A DNA stretch of 37,848 bases from a virus. The notes under the pieces are model-generated. The model had not been told where the DNA came from and did no database searches. It worked only from the letters and a program-made list of their open reading frames with translations. The stretch spans positions 1 through 37,848 of the IMG/VR virus record IMGVR_UViG_3300047462_000187. The stretch is one strand, 5' to 3'. The position numbers were made by a program, and so were the translations under genes. Position 1 is the first letter of the stretch. Each line of letters begins with the position of its first letter. Shown here piece by piece: positions 1 to 6,601 of this stretch.

Positions 1-1
1 T

Positions 2-86
2 TGGTGCGGATGAAAGGAGTCGAACCTTCACGCCTTGCGGCGCTGGAACCTAAATCCAGTGCGTCTACCAGTTCCGCCACATCCGC
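2..86 (-). tRNA. tRNA-Leu (anticodon UAG)
   Basis: Read on the minus strand, a 7-bp acceptor stem (GCGGATG with CATCCGC), a long class II variable arm (CGCC-GCAA-GGCG), a T-loop TTCGACT and an encoded CCA end are all present. The anticodon stem CTGGA/TCCAG encloses the loop TTTAGGT, which gives anticodon TAG and leucine CUN decoding. The gene reads away from the phage genes, so its 5' end faces them. It may be phage cargo or a flanking host gene. The usual prophage arrangement, integration at the tRNA 3' end, would put the phage on the other side, so this tRNA is not an obvious attachment site. Confidence 0.95.
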
Positions 87-88
87 GT

Positions 89-138
89 TCCGCTAGAGGC
101 CTTATAACACAAGGGTTTTTGGCGCTAGCGGATTTTTT
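89..138 (+). terminator. Possible intrinsic terminator upstream of the tRNA
   Basis: An 8-bp inverted repeat TCCGCTAG (89-96) / CTAGCGGA (125-132) is followed on the plus strand by six T residues (133-138). The geometry suits a rightward transcript, but no rightward gene is seen. On the minus strand the same segment carries TTATAA (102-107), 15 nt before the tRNA 5' end, which could be the tRNA -10 box; no good -35 was found. The 28-nt loop makes the hairpin weak. Confidence 0.3.
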
Positions 139-180
139 CAGAACCCTTCGAATTGGAACGAAATGGGCCCGAAAAGGGCA

Positions 181-214
181 GTCCGGGACCAGGAGTCCCG
201 GAATAGTCCCGGAC
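181..214. repeat. Alternative hairpins between the late operon and the tRNA
   Basis: GTCCGGGAC (181-189) can pair with GTCCCGG (195-201, 7 bp) or with GTCCCGGAC (206-214, 9 bp). The two foldings exclude each other. The element lies past the last late gene. Its role is unknown; it could help end or process the late transcript. Confidence 0.45.
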
Positions 215-251
215 GGTGTTCTATAGCCGTTCTCCCCCGGGGCGCAGTGCG

Positions 252-290
252 GGCGGGGTTGCAAGATGCCGCGCATTTTACAACCCCGCC
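252..290. terminator. Strong hairpin just past the last late gene
   Basis: A perfect 10-bp inverted repeat, GGCGGGGTTG (252-261) and CAACCCCGCC (281-290), surrounds a 19-nt loop. It begins 23 nt after the last late gene ends. T-rich sequence follows only on the plus strand (291-301), so as an intrinsic terminator it suits rightward transcripts better. For the leftward late mRNA it may instead be a 3' stabiliser or a Rho-dependent end. Nothing else was recognised between 87 and 313. Confidence 0.45.
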
Positions 291-313
291 TGTTTTCGTT
301 TTCAGATCGGCGT

Positions 314-979
314 TTAAGACGCCGGCTTTACGGCAGGAACCACGACGGGCGCGGCGGCCGCCGCGGCGCTGGCCTTGGCAGCCCAAGCATCAATTTTCGC
401 CTTGGCCGTTGCGGCTGTGGATTGAATAATCGCATTCATTTCGGGCGTGACGGCGGCCGCAACGTCGGTTCCGACAGGACCGCCTGCGGCCGTAAGCTGC
501 GCCTTAACGAACAGGTCGGCAGCCGTCGTTAGTCCGAGGTCCAGTGCGTCGACATCCTTATCCAGGTCGGGCGCGACGGCGACGAGCGTGCTTTCAACGG
601 CCTTTTTGGCGTCGCCCACGAGCCCTTCAAAGGCGGCCGTGACGTCCGAGCTAATGGGGCCTGCTGCGACTTTCAGCTTGTTCAGGAGATCCTCAAAAAA
701 TCCGCCGACAGCGCCAGGCGTGACGAGAGGGGGGCTTTGCGTATTCGTGGTCATGTTGTTTCCTTGAGTGCCGGCCGATGAGAGGTCGCTGGCTTCGACG
801 GGCGGCATATCGAAAGCTGGCGTGAGGTGTCCGACGCCTGAAAGCGCAGAGGCGTCCAGAGCGTCGAAAGCGGAATGGGTCCAAAAAGGCGGCGTCGAGC
901 TGAGCGCGGCAGTACGCTTGCCCAAAAGGCCGCAAAGCCAATGGCGGCCTTTCAACACCAGGTCGGGGCTACGCATCAT
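314..979 (-). CDS. Ala-rich protein of unknown function, last late gene
   Basis: I do not recognise this protein. The frame opens at an ATG overlapping the Rz stop codon (ATGA at 976-979), giving 221 residues. A second start at 754 has a better ribosome site (AAGGA, 6-nt spacing) and would give 146 residues. The product from the second start begins MTTNTQ. It has amphipathic helices rich in Ala, Val and Asp and ends in an Ala/Val/Pro tail, with no signal peptide, membrane segment or catalytic motif. The first 75 residues of the long form have plausible codon use, and dropping them would leave a gap of about 220 bases in a compact operon, so the long form is kept. It follows the spanin genes and probably belongs to the lysis or end-of-operon region. 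Confidence 0.6.
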   Translation of the reverse strand: MMRSPDLVLKGRHWLCGLLGKRTAALSSTPPFWTHSAFDALDASALSGVGHLTPAFDMPPVEASDLSSAGTQGNNMTTNTQSPPLVTPGAVGGFFEDLLNKLKVAAGPISSDVTAAFEGLVGDAKKAVESTLVAVAPDLDKDVDALDLGLTTAADLFVKAQLTAAGGPVGTDVAAAVTPEMNAIIQSTAATAKAKIDAWAAKASAAAAAAPVVVPAVKPAS

Positions 980-1569
980 GGCGACGTTTTGAATGCAGCC
1001 GATTGGGCGCGGATGAACGCTTGCAGGTCGCTCAGCTGCTGGGCGTCGGCGTGGCAGGCGCCGTAGTTGTCAACGATGAGGCTCCCGAACTGCGAAGGTG
1101 TGATGACCGAGGCGGCGCCATCAGATTGGCCGGCGGGAAGGGATATGCCGGACACGTCGACCCCGATGGCGGCTGCGTCGTGCACGCGCACAAGGCCCCA
1201 AGGAATAGCGAAATCATGATCAGTCTGAGCCGTGACATAGGTCGGTATCTCCTTGATTTGCACATCGTGAATGAGTTGGATTTTGGTCTGCGCCCGGGCC
1301 TCCTGCGCCTGTGCCTGGACGGTGATCTGGCCCGACGTGCGCTCGATGGCGGACGCCCGCGCGGCGGCTTTCGCCTCAGCGACCAGGAGGATTTTGTTTT
1401 TGGCTGCGAGCGAATCCGGAAGCCGGAAAGTGTGGGCGAACGGGCCGACATGGACCGTCCACGAGGGCCAGCCGGCTGGACGATGCTCATAGGCTATGCC
1501 CAGCCAGAAGAGGCTTGTGGCGCAGAACATCGAAACGAACAGGCCAAAAAGGCCGCCGATCATCTTCAT
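976..1569 (-). CDS. Rz-like inner-membrane spanin subunit
   Basis: The 197-residue product starts with one hydrophobic segment (about residues 4-26, with GLFGLFVSMF) and continues with an Ala/Gln/Glu-rich helical region (about 60-110) suited to a periplasmic coiled coil. This is the layout of an i-spanin, which sits in the inner membrane and pairs with an outer-membrane lipoprotein to fuse the membranes at lysis. The assignment is strengthened by an Rz1-like lipoprotein gene lying wholly inside it in another frame. At 197 residues it is longer than lambda Rz (153), and the C-terminal 80 residues, which have two cysteine-containing stretches, are unassigned. The ATG at 1569 has GGAG 9-10 nt upstream. 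Confidence 0.7.
   Translation of the reverse strand: MKMIGGLFGLFVSMFCATSLFWLGIAYEHRPAGWPSWTVHVGPFAHTFRLPDSLAAKNKILLVAEAKAAARASAIERTSGQITVQAQAQEARAQTKIQLIHDVQIKEIPTYVTAQTDHDFAIPWGLVRVHDAAAIGVDVSGISLPAGQSDGAASVITPSQFGSLIVDNYGACHADAQQLSDLQAFIRAQSAAFKTSP
1032..1238 (-). CDS. Rz1-like outer-membrane spanin lipoprotein, embedded in Rz
   Basis: This 68-residue product lies entirely within the Rz-like gene in a different frame. It starts with a lipoprotein signal: basic MSRLRL, a hydrophobic run, then L-C-A-C, with Cys19 the likely lipidated residue. The mature part is about 50 residues and rich in proline (QPPSG, YPFPP, MAPPR and a C-terminal Pro/Ser/Thr tail), as in known Rz1 proteins. A strong ribosome site AAGGAG (1249-1254) lies 10 nt before the ATG at 1238 and is hard to explain otherwise, because it sits in the middle of the Rz gene. 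The role would be the o-spanin that contacts the Rz coiled coil across the periplasm. The frame is open further upstream, but that Arg-rich stretch looks non-coding. Confidence 0.8.
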   Translation of the reverse strand: MSRLRLIMISLFLGALCACTTQPPSGSTCPAYPFPPANLMAPPRSSHLRSSGASSLTTTAPATPTPSS

Positions 1570-1596
1570 GGCAATGTCTCCAATGTTGCGCGCCGT

Positions 1597-1887
1597 TTAT
1601 TCGTCGACGTCGGGAAGCGGGACTGTTTGGCCTTTCAACGCGTGAAAGCAGTCGTCGAGAAACTGGATTTGTCCGTCGCGCACGAAGCTGTGGCAGCGTC
1701 GCGAAGGCTCCGACTGGAAGACCAGAATGGACGGATGAAACGTCGGCCGCTCCTCGTCCCCGTTAAAGGTCCAGAGCTGGCGGGCGCCTCGCGTATGGGG
1801 GGCATGGCCATATCCGCAGCCGGGGCATTCGAAGAGCCAGCTTTCGCGGGTTCCGGTTTCGTCGAAAAGGCGGATGACCTTGGCCAT
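1597..1887 (-). CDS. DUF6527-like protein in the lysis cassette
   Basis: The 96-residue product carries CPGC (21-24), WTFNGD (39-44), RPTFHPS, then CHSFVRDGQIQFL (65-77) and a closing C-x-H pair (80-82). Its last residues are GQTVPLPD. This pattern matches the small phage family known as DUF6527 from memory, usually next to endolysin genes; the biochemical role is unknown. The Cys and His residues suggest a bound zinc. The ATG at 1887 lies 2 nt after the endolysin stop, so the two genes should be co-translated. Confidence 0.7.
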   Translation of the reverse strand: MAKVIRLFDETGTRESWLFECPGCGYGHAPHTRGARQLWTFNGDEERPTFHPSILVFQSEPSRRCHSFVRDGQIQFLDDCFHALKGQTVPLPDVDE

Positions 1888-1889
1888 AG

Positions 1890-2414
1890 CTAGGGCGCGA
1901 CCCGCACGCCGCTGGCGAGCTGGTCAGCCAGGTTGAAGGCGCGATGATGGCCGACTTGGAGCGCCCACTTATCGGGTTGGCCCGGTAAGCCGACCATCTC
2001 GATCCGCGCCGTATCCCAATGTCCGAGCTTCACGGCCAGCAGGAAATGTTTCCACTCCAACAGGCCATGGACGCCCAGATTATAGGCCAGGTTCACGAAC
2101 ACATCCTGACGCGCGTCGTTTAGTGATCGCCACCATGGGATAGCCAGGTCGAACTGGCGCTGAATCGTTTGGATGCGTTGCGCCAGAAAGTCGTCAGCCT
2201 CTTCCTGAGTGACGACGGTATTCGGTCCGACGGTCGGCCCCGTCTGGCCGTATCCGACAGTCCACGGCGCGCCGGATAGATGCTCCCAGCCAAGCGGGCG
2301 CTCAGCGAGCGGGAGGCGTAAAGCCTCGCCAAGCGGACTGTCCGGGTCCGCATAGGCGTGCAGGCGGCAGGCTTCGTACGCGCCAATATCCTTGGCGCAG
2401 TAAGGCGTCGTCAT
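1890..2414 (-). CDS. Endolysin, GH24 (T4 lysozyme-like) muramidase
   Basis: The 174-residue product would cut the MurNAc-GlcNAc bond of peptidoglycan at the end of infection. Motifs include the catalytic glutamate in AYEACRLHAYADPD (Glu14), the aspartates at 23/25, and the following T-V-G-Y-G-x-T segment (52-58). The order is that of the GH24 family, but about 26 residues are inserted between the Asp and the TVGYG motif. AYNLGV and FLLAVKLGHWDTA match later helices of the fold. There is no signal peptide, so export would need a holin. The ATG at 2414 has AAAGGA 7 nt upstream. A longer open frame to 2516 exists, but it would read through a palindrome and overlap the upstream gene. Confidence 0.88.
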   Translation of the reverse strand: MTTPYCAKDIGAYEACRLHAYADPDSPLGEALRLPLAERPLGWEHLSGAPWTVGYGQTGPTVGPNTVVTQEEADDFLAQRIQTIQRQFDLAIPWWRSLNDARQDVFVNLAYNLGVHGLLEWKHFLLAVKLGHWDTARIEMVGLPGQPDKWALQVGHHRAFNLADQLASGVRVAP

Positions 2415-2437
2415 CGCAATGTCCTTTGAAGTGAAGA

Positions 2438-2454
2438 TGCGCGCGGCGCGCGCA
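2438..2454. repeat. GC palindrome copy 1 (TGCGCGC-GGC-GCGCGCA)
   Basis: A perfect 7-bp dyad around a GGC centre lies in the 52-nt gap between the holin-region gene and the endolysin, 24 nt upstream of the endolysin ATG. The same 17-mer recurs exactly at 13564 and 21027, and variants occur at five more sites. Confidence 0.9.
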
Positions 2455-2466
2455 GTCAGGGGGAAA

Positions 2467-2856
2467 TCAGCCGACAGCGGGGATCGGTATGCCTTCGCGG
2501 CGCAGCGCCAGTTCAAGGATGCTGATGCGTTTTTCGGCCGCGCTCAGCTGGCTCCTGCAGGTTTCATCTTCGGTTTCCAGCGCATCGATGCGGCTGCGCA
2601 GGCCTTCGATTTCGTCCTTGAACTGGCCTAACAGGGCGGTCGAATGATCGTTCAGCGCCTGCTGAAAACGCGCCTGGCTGTCCAACATCGCCGCCGGCGC
2701 GTCCGCCTTGGCCTTGGACCTCGCTGACAGCCAGGTCCAGAAACCCCACAGGCCGCCGACACCGCCTGCGCCCGCGCCGGCCGTCAGGACAGGAAGCGAC
2801 GAGCTGAGAAAATGGCCGATGATGTTTGTGTCCGCAGAACTGGGGGCCAGGTTCAT
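2467..2856 (-). CDS. Membrane-anchored coiled-coil protein in the lysis cassette
   Basis: The 129-residue product has one hydrophobic segment rich in Gly and Ala (about 20-43, ending GFWTWL), then a long charged helix (about 55-120) with heptad-like spacing. The topology would be one transmembrane span with a cytoplasmic or periplasmic coiled coil. It lies between a two-span holin candidate and the endolysin, and its ATG overlaps the stop of the upstream gene (2853-2856, ATGA). A role as holin partner, antiholin or second spanin-like protein is possible. I do not recognise the family. Confidence 0.65.
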   Translation of the reverse strand: MNLAPSSADTNIIGHFLSSSLPVLTAGAGAGGVGGLWGFWTWLSARSKAKADAPAAMLDSQARFQQALNDHSTALLGQFKDEIEGLRSRIDALETEDETCRSQLSAAEKRISILELALRREGIPIPAVG

Positions 2857-3107
2857 TGGCCAGACCCTGCGCCGTCCACGTGAGCCGCGACCGCTGCAGC
2901 GGCTTTACTTACGCCGGCAAATGTCAACGCCCCGCCGATGGCGCCGACGATCATCGACAAGATTTCGCGATTGTTCGGCGGAACTTCATGAAAGACCAAG
3001 GCGGACCCCAGCCAGCCCAGGATGACCAGGGCGACGGCCGATAAGATGGCTTGATAGTTTATGCCCGGCGCACGCGCGCGCGCCGGCGATGGCGGAAGAT
3101 CAGCCAT
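2853..3107 (-). CDS. Putative holin with two membrane spans
   Basis: The 84-residue product has a short basic N-terminus, a hydrophobic segment (about 20-39), a polar turn containing PPNNRE, and a second hydrophobic segment (about 48-72). Two spans, small size and a position upstream of the endolysin fit a class II holin, which would form the inner-membrane lesion that releases the endolysin. The ATG at 3107 has AGGAG with 6-nt spacing. The assignment is by topology and position only. Confidence 0.6.
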   Translation of the reverse strand: MADLPPSPARARAPGINYQAILSAVALVILGWLGSALVFHEVPPNNREILSMIVGAIGGALTFAGVSKAAAAVAAHVDGAGSGQ

Positions 3108-3130
3108 GAAGCGCTCCTAAAATTGGAAAT

Positions 3131-3149
3131 AATAAAGCGTTGGAAACGC
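3131..3149 (-). terminator. Weak terminator-like hairpin before the lysis cassette
   Basis: On the minus strand GCGTT-TCC-AACGC (3149-3137) is followed by TTTATTATTT. The stem is only 5 bp. It lies between the last fibre gene and the holin gene, so it could lower transcription into the lysis genes. Confidence 0.3.
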
Positions 3150-3174
3150 GCGCTGCTGTTGTGCAGAGCTGTTT

Positions 3175-3801
3175 TTAAGGCCAGCCGACGGTCAAATTAA
3201 GTGCAGACAGCGCCGCCAAAGTTGTGCAGGCATTTACCTGCGCGATAAGACTTTGTGTGTTCGCGTAAACGGCGTTTATGTAAGTCAATGCGGCTGAATA
3301 AAGGGCTTGAAGGTCAGCCAGTGTAAACGTGACGAAAACGTTGTCGATGATTTCCCAAGCGATCGTCGTGCCCGCAGGCGCAGCGGCCAATTGCTGGAGC
3401 CGGGTCTGGATATCGATCTGGTCCTGAGTGCCTAACGTAACAAAATAAGTCGTGCTGCCGAATACATATTTCATAGCAGCCAAGCGCGCCTGTTTAATGG
3501 TTTGTAATTGTAGCAATTGCTCCGTCTGTGCTGTAGAGACAGCCCCCGCAACTTGGGCGCTTGTTAAAGGCGTGACAGTATAATTTGCGACAACTTGTGT
3601 TGAACCTATTTCATAAGCTGGCGCGGATATAGTCTGAGATGTCGGATCATATGAAGGCGCGGTATCTATAACCGGCAGAAATCCAAACTCCGCAACTTCT
3701 GCGTCTGACAGCAGATTAAACCCCGTGATATTCTTCCAGATCGGAGGCAAAACATTTTGCGTGCCGACAACAATATTATCTTGAACAAGAGCATATGACA
3801 T
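3175..3801 (-). CDS. Tail fibre-associated protein, DUF4376-like
   Basis: The 208-residue product begins MSYALVQDN, like many short fibre-assembly proteins. Its C-terminal half (about 100-208) has the pattern of the DUF4376 phage domain: a helix with ARLAAMKYVF, a middle WEIIDN-F-TFTLADLQALYSA segment, a helix of AQVNACTTLAALSAL type, and a terminal GWP. Such proteins sit at the end of tail-fibre operons and are thought to help fibre folding or form the fibre tip. The gene directly follows a spike-like fibre gene and is less GC-rich than the replication genes, as expected for receptor-binding modules. Confidence 0.65.
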   Translation of the reverse strand: MSYALVQDNIVVGTQNVLPPIWKNITGFNLLSDAEVAEFGFLPVIDTAPSYDPTSQTISAPAYEIGSTQVVANYTVTPLTSAQVAGAVSTAQTEQLLQLQTIKQARLAAMKYVFGSTTYFVTLGTQDQIDIQTRLQQLAAAPAGTTIAWEIIDNVFVTFTLADLQALYSAALTYINAVYANTQSLIAQVNACTTLAALSALNLTVGWP

Positions 3802-4731
3802 TTATGCGCTCACATCTAGGGATTGAACGAAGCCGCCTACCCAAGCGCCGCCCGTGTCTGCGCCGAAATCAATTGGACTGGTCGGTGAAACCGAATTCGA
3901 TCCCTCCGCCGTGACAACGCTGGCCGAACTTGCCGCAGGGCTGTAGGTGTAGGTCGCCGCGTCGGCAGAGCGCGTAGCGGTTCCTAAAGCATTCGACAAA
4001 ATGGGGCTGCTTGCGGCCGAACCGTTTTCCTGCTGAAAACACCAGTAATTGAATGTCACCGCCGTGGAAACATTGGACCCAAACCAGCCTTGCGTGCCGG
4101 AGCTAATCAGATTCCAGTAGCAAAAAAGCTCATAATAGTTGATGACCGACGTAAAGGATATAATGCATCTATACCAACTGGTAGATTCTAATTGTTGAAT
4201 AGAGGCTGTGCATCCATAGGACTGTGTAACAGTTCCGTTGATTATGTCGAAATTAGCGTAGGCTTGATACCCGGTAAAGCTGGGATTAAAAGCAAATTGC
4301 AAAAACTGCGCAGGATTAGACCCTGCGCTTTGAATATACCAGGATAAGGTTTGGGTTGTTCCATCGACTACCGGGCCGCCGTTCCAATAATAACCCCCCG
4401 AACTGGAAAGCTGAACCGCGCCTGTGGAACCGGACGGGTCAGTTTGCCCCGATGTGCCAGCAGGCAACTCACCGGACGGCATAAGGTTTGTAGACGCCTG
4501 TTCGATCAACAGGCCCAAATCGGTAACGCGTGCCGCATTGGCTGCAAACGTCGTCAGAGCGCCAGCGGATGTCTCGGCGTAGCCGCCTTGCGAGGGCCCG
4601 GTGATCGAAAGGCCGGGGACTGCACTTAAGACGTAGCCCGTGCCGTCAACGGTATAGATTCCCGCCGCGAAGTTTAACGTCGTCGATAAAGCCGATGCTT
4701 CAACAGTCCCTAGAAGACGCAGCGACCGCAT
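3802..4731 (-). CDS. Tail fibre or spike protein with carbohydrate-binding-like domain
   Basis: The 309-residue product is rich in Ser, Thr, Gly, Tyr and Trp, with the feel of an extended beta-sandwich virion protein. The segment from about residue 70 (RVTDLGLLIEQASTNL) through LSWYIQ, W-RC-ISFT and FNYWCFQQENG resembles the phage head-spike or concanavalin-like fibre domains found in exchangeable receptor-binding genes. The ATG at 4731 shares one base with the upstream stop (TAATG). The coding sequence is relatively AT-rich around 4120-4340, which suggests recent exchange. The sugar target is unknown. Confidence 0.6.
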   Translation of the reverse strand: MRSLRLLGTVEASALSTTLNFAAGIYTVDGTGYVLSAVPGLSITGPSQGGYAETSAGALTTFAANAARVTDLGLLIEQASTNLMPSGELPAGTSGQTDPSGSTGAVQLSSSGGYYWNGGPVVDGTTQTLSWYIQSAGSNPAQFLQFAFNPSFTGYQAYANFDIINGTVTQSYGCTASIQQLESTSWYRCIISFTSVINYYELFCYWNLISSGTQGWFGSNVSTAVTFNYWCFQQENGSAASSPILSNALGTATRSADAATYTYSPAASSASVVTAEGSNSVSPTSPIDFGADTGGAWVGGFVQSLDVSA

Positions 4732-5150
4732 TATATAAACCGGGCATAGACGGTCTCACCGCCGTCGCAGGACCAGATCACAATCCAATCTACGCCGGAT
4801 GTCTGGAGCGTTCTGGTCGGCGTGGACTGCACCGCGCCGGTAGACGTCACCCAATTCATCGTCGGCCAGGTAATGGCGGCGCTTCCGCCGTTGACGACTT
4901 CCAAAACGTATTGCGCAAAATTCCCCGACGCGGGCCAGTTCGACAGGGCGATGGTGATCGCCCCGCCGACTGTGATTTTCTTGGCGTCGCCCTGGGCATG
5001 ATTGAGCGTGACCGTGCCGGTTGAGACTGTTCCTGCGTCCACGACGGGAGTGGCTGGTATAAGCAGGGGGTCCAGCGTATCCCCGCTAGCGGACGCAATT
5101 TCGTTGGAAGCGCCATTTGCGTTTAAATAGACGGGGTTACGCTGGGCCAT
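4731..5150 (-). CDS. Small virion fibre or decoration protein, unknown
   Basis: The 139-residue product starts MAQRNPVYLN and is dominated by short beta-prone segments (GTVTLNHAQGDAKKITVGG, IVIWSCDGGE). It resembles modules that recur in phage fibres, where a repeated GAxTIALSNWP-like unit forms a beta-sandwich. It lies in a run of six structural genes between the tail tip and the lysis cassette. No strong ribosome site precedes the ATG at 5150. I infer a fibre role from position and composition only. Confidence 0.5.
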   Translation of the reverse strand: MAQRNPVYLNANGASNEIASASGDTLDPLLIPATPVVDAGTVSTGTVTLNHAQGDAKKITVGGAITIALSNWPASGNFAQYVLEVVNGGSAAITWPTMNWVTSTGAVQSTPTRTLQTSGVDWIVIWSCDGGETVYARFI

Positions 5151-5156
5151 GGCGGC

Positions 5157-5672
5157 TTAGACCAGCTGCGCGGCGGGATAGGGCTGAAAATCCAGCACCG
5201 TGGCCGATAGCGCCTGCCCGACCTTCTGGCTGGTATAGCCACTTCCGGAGACAGGCGCCGTCGCTTGCACCGCGCCCGCCGTCGCCGTTGACAAAAAGGC
5301 GTCGCCGACCGTCAGGCCAGTCAATCCCGTGATCTGGCCAGAGCGATAAATTGTGGCGGACGCGCCAGCTGCGACCGCAGCTTGGACAAATCCATGCGCG
5401 GGCTTGTAGCTTCCCGCAGCCGCCGATGCGTTACGAACGGCCAGCGCACCGGCAGACGAATAAAGATTCACCAGCGCACCCGCCGCGAGCGCTTCGGTCG
5501 AGTTGACCACGACGGTATCTTGCCCAATGCCGGCCGGCATCATGGTTTGATCGAGTTGGCCGGCGCTATTCAGGGCCGGGATTTGATTGGCGTTGCCGAC
5601 GCCGCCGACGAGGACCGCCGTGAATTCGGTATAGACGCCCGCGACGAGCTTGATGAGATTTGGAACAGCCAT
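5157..5672 (-). CDS. Putative virion fibre protein
   Basis: The 171-residue product has a conserved-looking N-terminus with the motif IPALNSAGQLDQTMMP (about 31-46). That motif is common in small phage structural proteins that link a fibre base to a repeated beta domain. The rest alternates VVVNSTEALAAGALVNLYS-like strands and ends in a Pro/Ala tail. It could be a fibre or head-decoration subunit. The ATG at 5672 has AAGGA with 6-nt spacing. Function is inferred from composition and neighbours. Confidence 0.5.
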   Translation of the reverse strand: MAVPNLIKLVAGVYTEFTAVLVGGVGNANQIPALNSAGQLDQTMMPAGIGQDTVVVNSTEALAAGALVNLYSSAGALAVRNASAAAGSYKPAHGFVQAAVAAGASATIYRSGQITGLTGLTVGDAFLSTATAGAVQATAPVSGSGYTSQKVGQALSATVLDFQPYPAAQLV

Positions 5673-5682
5673 GGTTGGTCCT

Positions 5683-6171
5683 TCAGGTTAAGGCGATGGG
5701 AGGTTGAGGGCGGATCAAAATCGTCGTCGGCGACAGAGCGATACCGATGACGAGGCAAACGCCGGAAGTGGGCGGCGTCTGTGTCGGAAGGCCAAGCGGG
5801 CCAAGGAAGAGCAAAGCGCCAGGCGTCCAGGACCAGCCCGTATCCGTAAGCTCGCCCGATCCCTGAATTTGCACTTCAGCGCCCTGCGCAGCCGCGCCCA
5901 GCGTCACGCCCAGGAACAGTTGCGCTTCTGCCAGGGTTGGCGTCGTGGGGGCTTTGGCGGCCCCTGGCGTTGCGACATCGGCGGTCACACCATAGCCGCC
6001 TTGCAGGTTCTGAGACGCTGTAAGGGTGAGGTAAGCTGATCCCGCGCCGCCGCTGACGCCGGGCGCGCCTGGCGGTCCCGCAGGGCCTTGGGCGGCGGGC
6101 GTGACCAGTAAGCCGATCTGACCTTCGACGGTCTGGATGACCGAAGCCTTGGGTTCGCAGGCGGCGATCAT
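5683..6171 (-). CDS. Collagen-like tail fibre protein
   Basis: The 162-residue product contains a short collagen-type run, GPAGPPGAPG, followed by GGAGSAYLTLTASQNLQGG. Phage fibres often use such G-x-y segments as trimer-forming stalks before a globular domain, and the C-terminal 100 residues look beta-rich. The ATG at 6171 overlaps the upstream stop (ATGA at 6168-6171); an upstream ATG at 6195 exists but would overlap the previous gene by 28 bases. The gene belongs to the receptor-binding module. Confidence 0.6.
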   Translation of the reverse strand: MIAACEPKASVIQTVEGQIGLLVTPAAQGPAGPPGAPGVSGGAGSAYLTLTASQNLQGGYGVTADVATPGAAKAPTTPTLAEAQLFLGVTLGAAAQGAEVQIQGSGELTDTGWSWTPGALLFLGPLGLPTQTPPTSGVCLVIGIALSPTTILIRPQPPIALT

Positions 6172-6548
6172 GACGGCTTCACCATAACTGGCCAAACGGC
6201 GCCCTGGACGTTGCCAAGCGGGTCTGTGAGTTTCAGATGAAAGGTGATCGATCCGGGCATGACGTCGGCCAGACCAAGCGTCTGCTGCGTGGTGATCGAC
6301 GCATAAAGCTTACCGATTGTCGGCGGCGTCGCTGGATCGAGTTCAACAGCCGCGGCGAGCATCTGCGTTTGCCCATCCGCCGACCATTGGAAATAGGCCG
6401 ACATCTCAAAGCCCGTCAGGTCTATGCCCGCACCCGTCGGGTCCTGATTGATGAAGGGCCGGGACCAGGGGAACCCTGGGACGATAGACAGCGGGGATTT
6501 TGAATAGGCTACGGCGCCATTCGGGGGTGCGTTCAAGGCCGCCTCCAT
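6168..6548 (-). CDS. Baseplate or fibre-associated beta protein, unknown
   Basis: The 126-residue product looks like an all-beta domain (IDLTGFEMSAYFQWSADG, GSITFHLKLTDPLGN), similar in style to baseplate or receptor-binding accessory proteins that bind fibre ends. The start is uncertain. The ATG at 6548 lacks a good ribosome site, but GGAGG lies 5 nt before a TTG at 6536, which would give a protein four residues shorter. A GC palindrome lies 26 nt upstream of the ATG. The gene is coupled to the collagen-like gene by an ATGA overlap. Confidence 0.55.
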   Translation of the reverse strand: MEAALNAPPNGAVAYSKSPLSIVPGFPWSRPFINQDPTGAGIDLTGFEMSAYFQWSADGQTQMLAAAVELDPATPPTIGKLYASITTQQTLGLADVMPGSITFHLKLTDPLGNVQGAVWPVMVKPS

Positions 6549-6573
6549 TGCATTGACTGTCGGTGTGCAAAGA

Positions 6574-6590
6574 TGCGCGCCGCGCGCGCA
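6574..6590. repeat. GC palindrome copy 2 (TGCGCGC-CGC-GCGCGCA)
   Basis: A perfect 7-bp dyad with centre CGC lies in the 53-nt gap between the tailspike gene and the next gene, 26 nt upstream of that gene's ATG. The arms are identical to copy 1; only the centre differs. Confidence 0.88.
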
Positions 6591-6601
6591 GACGGCGGCG
6601 G

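Noticed and set aside
2-86. tRNA-Leu as the integration site of this phage
   Set aside because: Integration into a tRNA 3' end would place the phage beyond that end, but here the phage genes lie on the 5' side. No repeated att core or integrase is visible.
1003-1893. 296-codon open frame on the plus strand opposite the spanin genes
   Set aside because: It covers the minus-strand Rz, Rz1 and DUF6527 genes. Its product has no recognisable domain and the biased base composition explains its length.
3066-3090. GC-alternating run in the holin gene as another palindrome copy
   Set aside because: It lacks the TGCGCGC-N3-GCGCGCA arrangement and encodes a plain Arg/Ala stretch.
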